NCBI GenBank assembly: GCA_023406985.1
Contig: JAEXTK010000253.1
Location: forward strand, 1-50,841
DNA length: 50,841 nt
Source of the DNA: Spirochaetota bacterium
GTDB taxonomy: Bacteria; Spirochaetota; Spirochaetia; Treponematales; Breznakiellaceae
Reading direction: 5' to 3'
A program made the position numbers and the translations under genes. The notes under the pieces were generated by a model. The model made no database searches, was not told the DNA's origin, and was given only the letters and a program-made list of their open reading frames with translations. Below are positions 49,901-50,841 of the stretch, piece after piece. Each line of letters starts with the position of its first letter. Position 1 is the first letter of the stretch.

Positions 49901-50767
49901 ATGATCACCCTCGGCAACGGAAACTGGAACGCGCGTGTCTCGGAGACGGGCGCGGAGCTGAAGAGCCTCTCCAATACCGCGACCGGACAGGAGCACATCT
50001 GGCACGGGGACCCGGCTTGGTGGAATGGGTCGGCGCCGGTGCTCTTCCCGGTGATCGGCGGCCTCAAGGGCGGCGAGTACCGGTACGGGGGCGCGACCTA
50101 CAAGCTGCCCTCGCACGGCTTCGCGCGGGGAAGCGAGTTCACGGTCGTCGCCGCCGATGCCGAATCGGCGGAGCTGCGGCTGGATTCCAGCGACGCCACT
50201 CGGGCCGTTTACCCTTTCGAGTTCGCGCTGACGGTGCGCTTCACGCTCACGCGGAGCGGGATCGACGTGCGGTACGCGGTGCGGAACGCGGGCCGGGGCC
50301 CCATGCTCTTCTCCATCGGGTCGCATCCCGCGTTCGTCGTTCCCTTCGCGGGGGGAGTCCTTGAGAACTATTACCTCCTGTTCGAAAAGGAAGAGGAACT
50401 GGAGCGGTGGTTCTTCAAGGACGGGGTGATAGTGGCGGGGAAGACCGCGGAGGTCCTGGAAAACAGCCGCGTCATCAATCTGACGCGGAGCTGCTTCGAT
50501 GAAGGGATCATGATCTTCAAAGGGCCTGAGTCCAGGGAATTCGCGATCGCGAACAGCCGGAACGCGCGCCGGGTGCGCCTGATCACGGACGGCGTTCCCT
50601 ACTTCGGCCTCTGGTCAAAACCGGGCGCTCCCTTCGTGTGCCTGGAGCCCTGGCACGGCATCCCCGACCTGAGCGACGCATCGGGGGAGCTGACGGAAAA
50701 GGAAGGCATCCAGACCCTCCTTCCGGGCGGCGAGTTCGTGACCGGGTACCGGGTGGAACTCACCTGA
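49901..50767 (+). CDS. Aldose 1-epimerase-like protein
   Basis: A 288-residue galactose-mutarotase-fold protein (LacX/YphB-like). GNGNWNARVSETGAELKSL, HIWHGDPAWWNGSAPVLFPVIGG, LPSHGFARGSEFTV and SIGSHPAFVVPF are family blocks with the two His expected in catalysis (HGFAR, GSHPAF). It interconverts sugar anomers or their phosphates. It begins 13 bases after deoC, so it ends the visible BMC operon and may present the correct anomer to RpiB/DeoC-type enzymes. The weak upstream signal (GGGTCGGGCGCAAG) suggests coupling to deoC. Confidence 0.86.
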   Translation: MITLGNGNWNARVSETGAELKSLSNTATGQEHIWHGDPAWWNGSAPVLFPVIGGLKGGEYRYGGATYKLPSHGFARGSEFTVVAADAESAELRLDSSDATRAVYPFEFALTVRFTLTRSGIDVRYAVRNAGRGPMLFSIGSHPAFVVPFAGGVLENYYLLFEKEEELERWFFKDGVIVAGKTAEVLENSRVINLTRSCFDEGIMIFKGPESREFAIANSRNARRVRLITDGVPYFGLWSKPGAPFVCLEPWHGIPDLSDASGELTEKEGIQTLLPGGEFVTGYRVELT

Positions 50768-50781
50768 CAGCTCCGCTGTCC

Positions 50782-50806
50782 GCGGGGCCCCCCCGGGGCC
50801 CCCCGC
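50782..50806 (+). terminator. GC hairpin after the epimerase gene
   Basis: GCGGGG (50782-50787) can pair with CCCCGC (50801-50806), with more GC pairing inside. No T-run follows, and the window ends 35 bases later, so its role is uncertain. A small ACAGC/GCTGT hairpin precedes it. Confidence 0.3.
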
Positions 50807-50841
50807 CAGGGGAAAATGGAAGCCCCGGACCCCACCGGCCC

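Overview
This is a GC-rich, densely packed bacterial chromosome segment. The envelope looks diderm: there is a LolA-like sorting protein, an MMPL/RND exporter, several lipoproteins with relaxed lipoboxes, and a BMP/PnrA-type nucleoside-binding lipoprotein. A PEGA-domain exported protein, a CNB-domain transporter fusion and an ornithine-racemase-like enzyme next to a D-Ala-D-Ala ligase homologue make a high-GC spirochaete a reasonable but unproven guess. I saw no rRNA, tRNA, CRISPR array, insertion sequence or phage gene.

Layout. (1) 1-4346, minus strand: TetR, MMPL/RND exporter, LolA-like protein and a start-only exported protein, all overlapping. (2) 4447-8913, plus strand: alpha/beta hydrolase, PEGA-domain exported protein, MerR regulator. 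(3) 8962-25729, minus strand: Rrf2-cysK; then pepF, nth, moaA, moaC, MOSC and mogA; then six coupled genes: CNB-domain transporter, PLP racemase, ABC-type binding protein, sensor-MFS fusion, Ddl and a membrane adenylate cyclase. (4) 25876-34185: SH3-like lipoprotein, ABC-F protein, galE and an M20 peptidase (plus); a seven-repeat beta-propeller lipoprotein (minus); GTP cyclohydrolase II (plus). (5) 34311-50767, plus strand: a BMP/PnrA lipoprotein, then a catabolic island.

The island is the main feature. It holds a ribose-type ABC importer (binding protein, double ATPase, two permeases), three short-chain dehydrogenases, a zinc alcohol dehydrogenase, an AllA-like cupin, and a bacterial microcompartment (BMC) operon. 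The BMC operon encodes two BMC-H, one double-stacked BMC-T, four BMC-P, a CoA-acylating aldehyde dehydrogenase, an RpiB-like isomerase, DeoC and an aldose 1-epimerase-like protein. This matches the 'sugar phosphate utilisation' (SPU) class predicted from genome surveys, whose substrate is not settled. DeoC and the aldehyde dehydrogenase both carry N-terminal helices that look like encapsulation peptides. The RpiB-like protein has Asp where E. coli RpiB has its catalytic Cys.

Four intergenic regions in the island (35647, 40488, 43191, 44583) carry the same 29-bp promoter-operator element, which ties importer, dehydrogenases and compartment into one regulon. The likely flow is: sugar or nucleoside-derived pentose import, oxidation or isomerisation, phosphorylation by an unseen kinase, aldol cleavage by DeoC inside the shell, and aldehyde conversion to acyl-CoA. 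The second notable system is the six-gene minus-strand cluster linking cAMP synthesis, cyclic-nucleotide-binding domains, stimulus-sensing transport and D-amino-acid/cell-wall enzymes.
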